DNA of 38,296 nt from Planctomycetota bacterium. Its GTDB lineage: Bacteria > Planctomycetota > PUPC01 > JACPCR01. Numbering within the stretch: the first letter of the stretch is position 1; every line of letters starts with the position of its first letter. Both the position numbers and the translations under genes were made by a program. Where the stretch lies: the NCBI GenBank assembly GCA_027625095.1, contig JAQBXN010000081.1, forward strand, positions 1 to 38,296. Direction: 5' to 3'. Positions 16,353 through 24,577 of this stretch are shown here, piece by piece. Under the pieces are notes generated by a model, which did not search any database, was not told the DNA's origin, and was given only the letters and a program-made list of their open reading frames with translations.

Positions 16353-18578
16353 ATGCGTAGCAAAGCAAAGTCGACAATTGCAACCGGCCTGGTTGCCGGT
16401 CTTGCAGTTTTCGGCAGTCTTCGGATCTGCGTGGCAGAGTCCAAACCTGCCGATGACAAAGAAGTGCCGGCACTGACCTTGGCTGCTCAGTGCGGGCTTC
16501 CGTTTCGGGACAATGCGGTCCTGCAGCAGGAGATTCCTCTGCCGGTCTGGGGAACATCCCTGCCCGGAGCCAGGGTGATGGTCACCTTCGATACCCAGAC
16601 CAAAACCACGGTGGCCGACGCAGACGGCAACTGGCGGGTTGTTCTCGATTCGATGACAGCGGTCAAACTCGCCACGGTCAATGACGTGCCGGTCGGGAAA
16701 ACGATGACTATTGTCTGCGAGAAAGATGGCGAGAAGGCCGTCAGGGAGATCAGCAACCTGCTTGTCGGCGAGGTCTGGCTCTGTGCTGGACAGTCCAACA
16801 TGGCCGGGAAGATGGGCCGGGCGGGCAGCCCCAAACACTTTCCCCCGGACTCGATTGAGAAAGCCTATTATCCGGCCCTGCGCCAAATGATTTCTCCAAA
16901 GGGAGAATGGTTGGTCTGTTCCCCGGAAACAGCGGTATGGTTCAAGAAGGTCTGTTTCTTCTTTGCCCGCAGATTGCAGCGCGACATCCTGGTTCCTGTC
17001 GGGGTGATCAATGCGGCTGTGGGCGGGTCCAAGATTGAGGCTTGGCTCAACCAGAGGCCGCCTGAACGCGGCAGTCACTATGGCAAGATGATTGCGCCCC
17101 TGGAGGGGTTCGGCCTGCGTGGCATGGTGTGGTATCAGGGCGAGAGCAATGCCAGCGACGGCCGCAGGTATCAGCCGAAACTGGAATCACTGATTACGGG
17201 CTGGCGTGCAGCCTGGCAGCAGCCCGACTCGAAGTCGGCGGCCGGCCCCCGCGGGGAGTTTTCCGTGTACTTCGTGCAGTTGCCGGGAATCGGCAGTTCC
17301 CCCACCGACAATCCCGTCGGCGGGGATGGCCGGGCCGATATTCGCCAGGCCTGCTTCGAGACCCTCGCCATCAAAAACACCGGCATGGCCGTGACTATCG
17401 ATATCGGTGATTTAAGAGAGCATCCTCCCAACAAATATGACACCGGTATCAGGCTGGCCCGGTTGGCCTTGCACAACGACTACGGGCTAAAGAGCCTGGT
17501 CCCCTCCGGGCCGCTCTACAAGAGCCATAAAATTGAGGGCAGCACGGTCCGTATCACCTTCGACAACGCGCAGAACGGCCTGATGCTGGCGGTAAAGGAA
17601 GGGTTCCTCCCACCCAGGCCGACCCCCGATGCCAGGCTGCCCTGGCTGTCGATCCAGGGAAAAGACGGCACCTGGCACTGGGCAGATGGAAAGATTGAAG
17701 GTCCGGAGCTGGTTGTCTCCTGCAAGGACGTGAAAGAACCGATTGCCGTGCGCTATGGATATACCCAGCACCCGGTGGGCAGCCTGCTCTACAACAAGGA
17801 TGGTCTGCCGGCCAGCCCATTCAGCACGAATGGGTATGGGGATAGCGCCTCGGTCCGGATGGACAAGCTCGATAGTTCTTCTGAGGCCGCGGGGTTGGCA
17901 TCAGGATCGGTCGCCGAAGAGACTGCAGTCGGGAAGCACCTGTTCATTCTTTCCGGCCAATCGAATATGGCGGGGCTCGATCCAGACGTTTCTTTTACCC
18001 CTGCTGTCACCCGGGCCTTTGGCGAGAGCCGCGTACTCGTGGTCAAGGACGCGGCCAGCGGAATGTCGATCCGCAGCTGGTGTAAAAGCAACCTCGAGCA
18101 TCCACCACCTGCGGTTGGCAGGATACCGAAGGTCAGGGGAGAGCTGTATGCCCTCCTGATGGGGAAAGTAAAGGCAGCCATCAAGGAGCAGACAATCCAG
18201 ACGGTAACCTTCGTTTGGATGCAGGGGGAGTCTGACCTGAGAAATCCTTCCTATGGTGCCTACCTGCAAGCGTTGATCAGGCAGCTTCAGGACGATCTGG
18301 ATTTCAAGAACATCAACGTGGTTATCGGCCGCATCAGCGATAACGGCCTCGACCGGACGAAGAGGCTGGAAGAAAGGAAATTCATTCGCAGAACGCAGGT
18401 CGAGTTTGCGGAGTCTTATCCGCGTGGGGCCTGGGTGGACACGGACGATCTGAACGACCGGAAACAAGGCGACAAGATTGTGCATGACCTGCACTACACC
18501 CCCGAGGGATTCAAGATACTCGCCGAACGCTTCGCAGAGGAAGCGATTGCGCTGATCAAAAAAAGAGCCGAGAAATGA
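16353..18578 (+). CDS. Exported double SGNH esterase (sialate O-acetylesterase type)
   Basis: This 741-residue protein has an N-terminal signal (about 1-29) and two complete SGNH hydrolase domains in one chain. The first follows the 9-O-acetylesterase plan: a beta-domain beginning FRDNAVLQQ, nucleophile S148 in AGQSNM, E264 in WYQGESN, and H357 in REHPPNK. The second, from about residue 528, has S537 in SGQSNM, E626 in MQGESD and the D712/H714 pair in DLHYTPEG. Family members remove O-acetyl groups from sialic acid or other glycans; the actual substrate here cannot be read from sequence. Both catalytic sets look intact, which contrasts with the related protein at 25852. It is the last gene of the tightly packed run; a 461-bp gap follows. 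Confidence 0.88.
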   Translation: MRSKAKSTIATGLVAGLAVFGSLRICVAESKPADDKEVPALTLAAQCGLPFRDNAVLQQEIPLPVWGTSLPGARVMVTFDTQTKTTVADADGNWRVVLDSMTAVKLATVNDVPVGKTMTIVCEKDGEKAVREISNLLVGEVWLCAGQSNMAGKMGRAGSPKHFPPDSIEKAYYPALRQMISPKGEWLVCSPETAVWFKKVCFFFARRLQRDILVPVGVINAAVGGSKIEAWLNQRPPERGSHYGKMIAPLEGFGLRGMVWYQGESNASDGRRYQPKLESLITGWRAAWQQPDSKSAAGPRGEFSVYFVQLPGIGSSPTDNPVGGDGRADIRQACFETLAIKNTGMAVTIDIGDLREHPPNKYDTGIRLARLALHNDYGLKSLVPSGPLYKSHKIEGSTVRITFDNAQNGLMLAVKEGFLPPRPTPDARLPWLSIQGKDGTWHWADGKIEGPELVVSCKDVKEPIAVRYGYTQHPVGSLLYNKDGLPASPFSTNGYGDSASVRMDKLDSSSEAAGLASGSVAEETAVGKHLFILSGQSNMAGLDPDVSFTPAVTRAFGESRVLVVKDAASGMSIRSWCKSNLEHPPPAVGRIPKVRGELYALLMGKVKAAIKEQTIQTVTFVWMQGESDLRNPSYGAYLQALIRQLQDDLDFKNINVVIGRISDNGLDRTKRLEERKFIRRTQVEFAESYPRGAWVDTDDLNDRKQGDKIVHDLHYTPEGFKILAERFAEEAIALIKKRAEK

Positions 18579-18736
18579 GTTTCCCGATCATTGGTTGGGC
18601 CAGTCTGCGCAGGGAACTGTGACCCGGACCGAGGTCTTTGCGAGGGCTGGCGCGCTCTTCCCACTGCATCGACCTTCGACTTGTGAGAGAAAATGGAAGG
18701 CCGTGCAATGTGTCCACGGTCAGGGGCATATCCTGG

Positions 18737-18837
18737 TGTCGTGATTGAGCATAAAAGTTGGCGTATTCGTACACCATGTCGTAAAGGCCGATCATCTTCT
18801 GTCGCGTATGAACACCAAAATTGGCGCAAACGGGCAC
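18737..18837. mobile_element. IS21-like terminal repeats, relic
   Basis: Two copies of an AAA-TTGGCG-containing unit, at 18737-18774 and 18811-18837, resemble the multiple terminal repeats of IS21-family elements. They match the solo unit at 2430-2467 (31/38 and 21/27 by eye). No transposase gene is adjacent, so this is an abandoned end. Confidence 0.45.
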
Positions 18838-18915
18838 TATAGTGCGTGGGCGGTCAGGCCATTGCAGGCTAAACTTTGAGTCTCTGTGCTATCGCAAGCT
18901 GGCAATAGTGATGGA

Positions 18916-18953
18916 CTCACTCCGTGAGTCCTCAGACCTGCTCACGGAGTGAG
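18916..18953. repeat. 13-bp perfect inverted repeat
   Basis: CTCACTCCGTGAG at 18916-18928 pairs perfectly with CTCACGGAGTGAG at 18941-18953 across a 12-nt loop. Each arm is itself nearly palindromic. There is no T-run, so intrinsic termination is uncertain. It could be an operator or a repeat relic. Confidence 0.6.
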
Positions 18954-19039
18954 CGGACCACAAGCTGCTACCATGCCAGCTTGTCGCAGTCGGAAGGGGA
19001 AGGTAACTTCAAAGTGACAAAAAAGGAGGACACGAAGCA

Positions 19040-21169
19040 ATGAGAGCGAAGACAATGACAGCTATCTGGGTGACGATGATCGTTGCGGTGATCGCACCAC
19101 CAGACGTATGGGCAGCCAAACAGAATGCGGTGCCGGAAACGCCTCTCACCGAGGCGGGACGGAAACTCGAGGCAGGATATTCCGGGCAGCTCAAGGCACT
19201 GCAGGAGGAACTGACCAGGGCCGTGCCGGCAATGGACGAGCAGAAGAAATCCGCCTACCTGAAGGCCCGCGAGGCCGAAAAGGCCGCGGAGGCGGAGGCG
19301 AACGCGGCTCAGCAGCGACGGGGTAAGGCCGCAACGGCACAAGCCTTAGTGAATCACGCGGAGGGTAAGTGGATCGGTGGCGCCGACAGGGGCATCGCAG
19401 GGGCGCAGGCGATGCTGAAGAAAGCGACTACGGAAGCCGAACGCAACGCGGCGCAGAAAGAACTGGTCAAATGGCAGGAGAATCGGGCCGCTGGGATCGA
19501 AGCACTCAAGGAGCGTCAGGAAGCGTTGGACACGGCGAAACTCGAAGAGCCCAAATTGATTCAGGAGCTTGACGCAGCCAAAGAAGCGCTTGCCCAGGCG
19601 CAGGCCAATACACTGAAGGCGATCAAAGACTTGAATCTCGAGTCCTTCCTGTCGAGCGACAAACTGGACGCCAAACTGGCGAAGTACGTCGTGCTGCTCG
19701 AAGCCACGCCGCGCGGCCTGGCGGAGTTCGCCCAGCAGGGCAAGGCCCAGGAAACGCTGGTCGAGAAGCTGCTGGCGGATACGGAGCTGATGAAGCAGAT
19801 GGTCGTGGCGGACGGCGCCAGGGAGTGCAAATACGGCAGGGCGATGGAGATTTACACGGCGATTCAAGAGGCGAGCACGAAAGCCGGGGAGGGCCTCCTG
19901 CAGCGGCTGGCGGTGGGTATCAGTCTGGAACATGCGGTTCCCGTCAAGCAGAGAAACGCCGAGAGCGAGACCGATGCACCGGCGAACGTGGACCCGGTGA
20001 AGCGGTACCTCCACTTCGAGAAAGCTTTCCTGAACAACGAGCTCGACCCCGGCTTCAAGGGGCTGAGCGCGTGGGACTATCGGATGGTCGTCAATGGTGA
20101 AGAGCCGGACCACATTCTTGCCTGGGGTCGCGAGATGCTCCGGAACTACCGGCCCGACCACATCACCACTGCAGACCAACGCTGGCGCTATGTGGAAGCC
20201 GTCAAGACCGATGTTCGTTACGGGTCGCAGGACAACAAGTACGACAAGCCCGAGCTGCAGTTCTTTCAGAATATCATCATGAATGGAGGGGTCTGCGGCC
20301 GGCGTGCTTTCTTTGGCCGATTCATCCTCCGCGGCTTCGGAGTTCCCACCACGGCACGTCCCCAGCCCGGCCATGCCGCTCTGGCCCGCTGGACGCCGGA
20401 AGGCTGGGCGATCTGTCTTGGTGGCGGCTGGGGTGCCGGCTGGGTGCAGGGGCGCAAAAAGGATCTCGATTTTTTGGCAATTACCCAGGCGCGGGCAACG
20501 GGAGAGACTTATCTGCAGGTCAAGCGCGCCCAGTGGATGGGCGACGTTGTCGGAGAGAAACGGACCTTTGGATTCCACGACGACGATCCCGCCTTCTGGA
20601 GCGGTCTGGCGCTCTATCGGCAGCGCGCCATCATCGAAGAAGCCAAGGCGGTCGCGCTGGCCGCCGTCGGTGAGGACATCGGCGAGGCCAATGAGTCGAA
20701 GGTGAAGGACATCATTGAAGAGATAGCTTTGACCGATGAGGACAAGGCGATTGTGGTCGGCAAGGATGGGACGATCACGATTCCCGCAGCGTCATGCAGC
20801 AGCCCGACGAAGAGTACCGGGAAGATCATCTTCATGGAGAGCACCCTCGGTGGGAAGCAGTTGCACTACAGCCGTAACGGGGGGCCGCAGGATTTCGTCT
20901 ACACCTTCGACGCGCCGGCAGCCGGAAAATACGCGCTCAGCGCCCGCGTAGTCACGACAAGCTGGAAGCAGCATCTGTTCGTAGTGGCCAACGTCGCTAA
21001 AGAGCCGATCGACATCGCGCTGCCGCATACCGTCGGCATGTGGGAGAAGACGGAGCCTGTCGAGGTCGCGCTGGTCAAGGGAAAGAATGTGTTGAAGTTT
21101 TCCCGTGAGCACGAAGAGCTCAAGGGAGTGACCATCAAGGACTTCACGCTGACACCGGTGAAAGAGTGA
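19040..21169 (+). CDS. Secreted transglutaminase-like protein with C-terminal beta-sandwich (paralogue 2)
   Basis: This 709-residue paralogue of the 14459 product has a strong AAGGAGG site 10 nt upstream and a signal peptide ending VWA (about residue 26). It has an extra coiled-coil insert at about 75-190 rich in Ala, Glu, Gln and Lys, which accounts for most of the length difference. The core keeps ATPRGLAEFAQQG and YRPDHIT. The putative catalytic C419 lies in GGVCGRRAFFGRF and H445 in PGHAALARWTPEGW. The C-terminal beta-sandwich ends in FTLTPVKE. The fold and catalytic type are inferred from the Cys-His arrangement; a papain-like peptidase or an amidase is an alternative. The final 140 bp recur as a fragment at 25058-25197. 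Confidence 0.7.
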   Translation: MRAKTMTAIWVTMIVAVIAPPDVWAAKQNAVPETPLTEAGRKLEAGYSGQLKALQEELTRAVPAMDEQKKSAYLKAREAEKAAEAEANAAQQRRGKAATAQALVNHAEGKWIGGADRGIAGAQAMLKKATTEAERNAAQKELVKWQENRAAGIEALKERQEALDTAKLEEPKLIQELDAAKEALAQAQANTLKAIKDLNLESFLSSDKLDAKLAKYVVLLEATPRGLAEFAQQGKAQETLVEKLLADTELMKQMVVADGARECKYGRAMEIYTAIQEASTKAGEGLLQRLAVGISLEHAVPVKQRNAESETDAPANVDPVKRYLHFEKAFLNNELDPGFKGLSAWDYRMVVNGEEPDHILAWGREMLRNYRPDHITTADQRWRYVEAVKTDVRYGSQDNKYDKPELQFFQNIIMNGGVCGRRAFFGRFILRGFGVPTTARPQPGHAALARWTPEGWAICLGGGWGAGWVQGRKKDLDFLAITQARATGETYLQVKRAQWMGDVVGEKRTFGFHDDDPAFWSGLALYRQRAIIEEAKAVALAAVGEDIGEANESKVKDIIEEIALTDEDKAIVVGKDGTITIPAASCSSPTKSTGKIIFMESTLGGKQLHYSRNGGPQDFVYTFDAPAAGKYALSARVVTTSWKQHLFVVANVAKEPIDIALPHTVGMWEKTEPVEVALVKGKNVLKFSREHEELKGVTIKDFTLTPVKE

Positions 21170-21180
21170 ATGAGACGACT

Positions 21181-21204
21181 TTCGGCCGCTGCTCGGCGGC
21201 CGAA
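21181..21204 (+). terminator. Intergenic GC-rich hairpin, possible terminator or attenuator
   Basis: TTCGGCCGC (21181-21189) pairs with GCGGCCGAA (21196-21204) around a 6-nt loop, between the transglutaminase-like stop and the PDZ gene start. No U-tract follows, so strong Rho-independent termination is not supported. It could stabilise the upstream message or limit read-through. Confidence 0.4.
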
Positions 21205-21221
21205 GACGCCAGCATCTCATC

Positions 21222-23906
21222 ATGAACAAACTCTCCACCCACCTGTCGAGACTTGTCTTCTTTGCAGCCTGCCTATCTCTCGCCGAAACAGCGTCAGCGG
21301 AGCAGTCCGAGCATGAGCTCGAAGACCTCACCAAGACGAGAGCCGCGACACCGGGCCAGATGTATCGCATGGGGGAAACCGGGATCTGCGGTACTGTCGA
21401 GGAGGACCATATCCTGGTGACCCATGTGATTCCGGGGTCGCCTGCCGACGGCAAAATTCGGAAGGGCGATCGGATTCGCGGCATGCAGCACCAAGGCATG
21501 GGCGGCTGGGGAGGTATCCCGAACCTGGTTCGTGTTCGGCTCTATCGCATCGGGCGCGATTGGGACTGGCATTTCTATGTCACGGTGGAGCGCGCAAGTC
21601 TGCGCGGAGGAAAAGGCAATACGGTCACCTTCGACCTGCGGATGCCGCCGGCGCTCGGCAACCTCTGCCACTACGGCCCCACCGGATTCTTTGCCAAACG
21701 CCATCCCGACCATCTGGTCGTTGACGTGGTCGAAGAGGGATCGCCTTCGGACGGCAAACTGAAGAAAGGCGACATCATCCTGGCCGTCGACGGTCAGCCG
21801 ATCACGGTGGATGCCTACAATCTCTTCACCAAGGCCATCGACAAAGCCGAGGGCGAACAGGGCGGCGGTGAGCTGAAGCTCACCGTTCGACGCGCCTCGG
21901 CTCAGCAGTCTGGCTCGGATGCAAATGTCCAAGAGGGGACGGCAGCCCCGTCTCCTGACACCCGATCCCTGACACCTGTGAGCGTCACGCTCAATCTCAA
22001 GGTGCTGGGCAGTTACAGCCTGACGGCCCCGGTCGACTGCGCCAAGACCGACGCACTGATCACCCAGGCCGCTGACTACCTGATCAAGAGCCGGACCTTC
22101 GGCACATTGCAGGCCGGCTTGCTGGGGCTACTGGCAACGGGCGAAGAGAAGTACCTCAAGGTTGTGCACGATACTCTTCATGCGGCCGAGTGGGCCCAAC
22201 CGCCCAAAGACCTGAGTGAGCTGGTCGGTACGACCGGCAGCTACGTCGCCTGGAAGTGGGGCTATCAAACGCTGCTCATGACGGAGTATTACCTGCTGAC
22301 CGGGGACAAGTTTGTGCTGCCCGCCATCACGAAGTATGCCCGTGGACTCGCTTCGGGTCAGGATCAGGCAGGCCTTTGGGGGCATCAGATGTGCCACAAA
22401 GAGCTGGGCCGCGCCTACGGCTACGGCGTTATGAATCAACCCACGCTCGCGATCTTCATCGCCCTGATCCTGGCCGAGAAGTGCGGGGTGAAGGAGCCGA
22501 TGGTCCGGGCCGCGATCGAGCGTACCCATGCCCATTACGATAAATGGATCGGTCGAGGGGCGCTGCCCTACGGTAACCACGCACCCATTGAGCACCTTTT
22601 CACCAACAACGGCACCAGCGGCTCACTCGCCATTGCCTTGGCTCTCTTGGGCAACGAGGAAGGCGCACGCTTCTATGCCACCATGTCGGCAGCCGCGACC
22701 GACGAGATCCTGACCGGCCATAGCGGGCCCTGGTGGAATATCCTCTGGTCGGGGCTCGGCGCGAATGTCCTCGGCCCAGAGATGGCCGCGGCTTATAACC
22801 GCAAAGTCCACTGGCTGCGCACCGTCACCCGAACCTGGGACGGGCGCCATGTCGGCTTACTGGGCTGGGGAAGCGAACCCAAACCCGGGAAGCTTTCCGA
22901 CACCGGCAGCCACCTTCTCAGCCTCTGCACCGGCCGCCGTGCCATCACCATCACCGGCAAAGGCCTGAACAAATCGCTCTGGGTGTCGGCAAAGGAGGCC
23001 AGGGAGATTATTGAGTCGGGGACGATTAACGATTCGAGCGAGAAGGCGCTGCTGGGGTTGCTGGGGAGTCCGATGCCTCCTGTACGGTTGCGGGCCGCGC
23101 AGCAGTTGGCCAGGCAGGATGCCGATGTCACAGCCGAGGTGATGGACCTTCTTGCCAAGGGCACATCCCACCAGCGTGTGGGCGCGATCCACGCCATTCA
23201 GAATCTGAAGATCGCTGGCGCGGCGGATGAGTTCCTGGCCATCGCCAAAGATGAAAAGGATGATATCTGGGTCCGGCAACTGGCGGTCAAGGCCCTGGGG
23301 GACATGGAAGAGGCGAAGCAGTATGCCCCCGAACTTCTGAGGGTGCTTGTCAAGGACAAGCCCTACGATCCTTATAGCGAACTGGATATCGCCCTCGGTT
23401 CTGCCCTGGTGAAACTCTACGACCCTGACCCCTACGCGACGGACCTTGACAAGGATGTGTTCTACCATGGCGTGATCAAGCTGTTGGATCACAGGCATGC
23501 ATCGGGACGGGGGGCTGGCATGGCCCTGATCAAAAATCTCCCCCGGGAAGACCTCCTTCGTATAATCGACAAGATGGTCTACCTCATTGAAGACAAGGAT
23601 CGCGCCTATACCTCCTACACCGGCGCCGGCCGCCAGGAAGCGCTTGAAATCCTCTACCGCCACGGCATCAGGGAGAGCATGGAGTACACGGTCAACACCA
23701 TCAAAGAACCGACCGGCCGTGGCGGGCCGCGCACGCGTGCCCGCACCAGACTCCTCCAGACCTTTGGCGCCGAGGCAAAGTACCTCATCCCCAGGATTAA
23801 AGAGGTACTGGGCAACCGGGCCGATGAAATCATCAAGTCCATCGAGGCGTCAGAAACGCCCCGCAAGACGATCAGCCTTGAGGAAGCGATGAGGAGAGAG
23901 AAGTAA
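21222..23906 (+). CDS. Exported PDZ-PDZ-DUF6288-HEAT protein
   Basis: This 894-residue protein has a signal peptide (about 1-26). It carries two PDZ-like domains: about 45-130 (VIPGSPADGKIRKGDRI) and about 145-225 (VVEEGSPSDGKLKKGDIIL). A low-complexity linker follows (about 228-254). Next is an alpha-toroid matching my recollection of DUF6288 (about 270-600; GLWGHQMCHKELGRAYGYG, NNGTSGSLAIALALLG). The C terminus is HEAT-like (about 605-890). PDZ domains usually bind protein C termini or envelope proteases; no protease triad is present, so scaffolding or substrate presentation in the periplasm is inferred. The linker contains the 9-mer CCTGACACC twice (21954-21962 and 21968-21976). No good Shine-Dalgarno precedes the ATG. 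It lies 52 bp downstream of the transglutaminase-like gene and may share its transcript. Confidence 0.8.
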   Translation: MNKLSTHLSRLVFFAACLSLAETASAEQSEHELEDLTKTRAATPGQMYRMGETGICGTVEEDHILVTHVIPGSPADGKIRKGDRIRGMQHQGMGGWGGIPNLVRVRLYRIGRDWDWHFYVTVERASLRGGKGNTVTFDLRMPPALGNLCHYGPTGFFAKRHPDHLVVDVVEEGSPSDGKLKKGDIILAVDGQPITVDAYNLFTKAIDKAEGEQGGGELKLTVRRASAQQSGSDANVQEGTAAPSPDTRSLTPVSVTLNLKVLGSYSLTAPVDCAKTDALITQAADYLIKSRTFGTLQAGLLGLLATGEEKYLKVVHDTLHAAEWAQPPKDLSELVGTTGSYVAWKWGYQTLLMTEYYLLTGDKFVLPAITKYARGLASGQDQAGLWGHQMCHKELGRAYGYGVMNQPTLAIFIALILAEKCGVKEPMVRAAIERTHAHYDKWIGRGALPYGNHAPIEHLFTNNGTSGSLAIALALLGNEEGARFYATMSAAATDEILTGHSGPWWNILWSGLGANVLGPEMAAAYNRKVHWLRTVTRTWDGRHVGLLGWGSEPKPGKLSDTGSHLLSLCTGRRAITITGKGLNKSLWVSAKEAREIIESGTINDSSEKALLGLLGSPMPPVRLRAAQQLARQDADVTAEVMDLLAKGTSHQRVGAIHAIQNLKIAGAADEFLAIAKDEKDDIWVRQLAVKALGDMEEAKQYAPELLRVLVKDKPYDPYSELDIALGSALVKLYDPDPYATDLDKDVFYHGVIKLLDHRHASGRGAGMALIKNLPREDLLRIIDKMVYLIEDKDRAYTSYTGAGRQEALEILYRHGIRESMEYTVNTIKEPTGRGGPRTRARTRLLQTFGAEAKYLIPRIKEVLGNRADEIIKSIEASETPRKTISLEEAMRREK

Positions 23907-23924
23907 CCGAACCATGCCTCTTCC

Positions 23925-24005
23925 CCTGGGCGCGCCGGCACCCCTGCCGGCTTCTTTCTGCAACGCTTTCAGCGTTGGTGCCGGCTGGGAGCCGGCGCGC
24001 CCAGG
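23925..24005. repeat. GC-rich nested palindrome
   Basis: A perfect 15-bp inverted pair, CCTGGGCGCGCCGGC (23925-23939) and GCCGGCGCGCCCAGG (23991-24005), encloses a second hairpin, CAACGCT-TTC-AGCGTTG (23961-23977). It resembles REP-type elements but differs in sequence from elements A-C. It lies 18 nt after the stop of the PDZ gene. Confidence 0.8.
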
Positions 24006-24069
24006 AGGGGATGCCTTCGGCGTTAGTGCCGGCCAATCTGCGGGTTCCAGCCTGCTGTATCTGTTAAAT

Positions 24070-24103
24070 CGACCCCTGCCGCCTTGTGCGGCAGGTGAAG
24101 AAG
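24070..24103. repeat. Dispersed palindromic repeat, copy 1
   Basis: The unit CGACCCCTGCC-N-GGCAGGTGAAGAAG forms a short hairpin followed by GTGAAGAAG. A second copy lies at 25272-25309 in the same orientation. The rest of the gap from 24104 to 24298 shows nothing that I can assign. Confidence 0.7.
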
Positions 24104-24298
24104 GTTGTGGGGTTAAAACGGCTCCGGAAGCCGATGCTTTCGACTGCCGCTCGCGTCCCTTGAAGCCGCCGTTGAGAAAGAACAGGGAAACAGTGACGAG
24201 GATGTGGAGACGGTTTTCTGTTAACATGTTGGGAGTTCGATCTGACTGGGGATGGGTTGATTTGAGTTCAGTTACGTAGACTTACAGGTATCACGACC

Positions 24299-24574
24299 AT
24301 GAGTGTTCTCATTGAGAGTCTCCTTGAACGCCGGCCGGGTGTCTGCGGTGGAAAACTGTGCATCGAAGGCACTCGCATCACGGTTCTCCAGATCGCCTCC
24401 ATGGAACGCGGGGGCTATTCACCTGATGAAATCGCGGCAGCCTATGAACATCTCGACTTGGCCCATGTGCATGCAGCTCTGGCCTATTACCATGCCAACA
24501 GAGATGAAATCGATACGGAGCTGGAAACGGAGCAGAGCGAGTACGAAGAGCTGAAACAAAAGTACGGGAGCTGA
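24299..24574 (+). CDS. DUF433-family antitoxin
   Basis: This 91-residue protein matches the DUF433 (VapB45-like) family: RRPGVCGGKLCIEGTRITV at about 11-29, then GYSPDEIAAAYEHLDLAHVHAALAYYHANRDEID. DUF433 proteins usually carry a helix-turn-helix-like fold and neutralise a DUF5615 PIN-like toxin encoded next to them, which is the arrangement here. The C terminus is acidic and helical. GGGAG near its 3' end (24566-24570) probably serves as the ribosome binding site of the toxin. The pair lies in a patch of decayed sequence, consistent with recent acquisition. Confidence 0.88.
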   Translation: MSVLIESLLERRPGVCGGKLCIEGTRITVLQIASMERGGYSPDEIAAAYEHLDLAHVHAALAYYHANRDEIDTELETEQSEYEELKQKYGS

Positions 24575-24577
24575 GCC

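Larger units (their letters stand above)
18579..19039. other. Gap between transglutaminase-like loci with repeat relics
   Basis: No supported gene lies here. A minus-strand open frame at 18556-18837 has no recognisable product and mostly covers IS-end-like sequence. The gap holds two IS21-like end motifs (18737-18837), an inverted repeat (18916-18953) and, at its right end, the strong AAGGAGG ribosome binding site of the next gene (19023-19029). Confidence 0.6.

Noticed and set aside
2430..18837. Active composite transposon bounded by IS21-like ends
   Set aside because: No transposase gene, target duplication or complete element is visible; only short relics in direct orientation remain.
23914..24279. 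121-codon frame through the GC-rich palindrome
   Set aside because: It is a translation of palindromic repeats with no coherent protein features.
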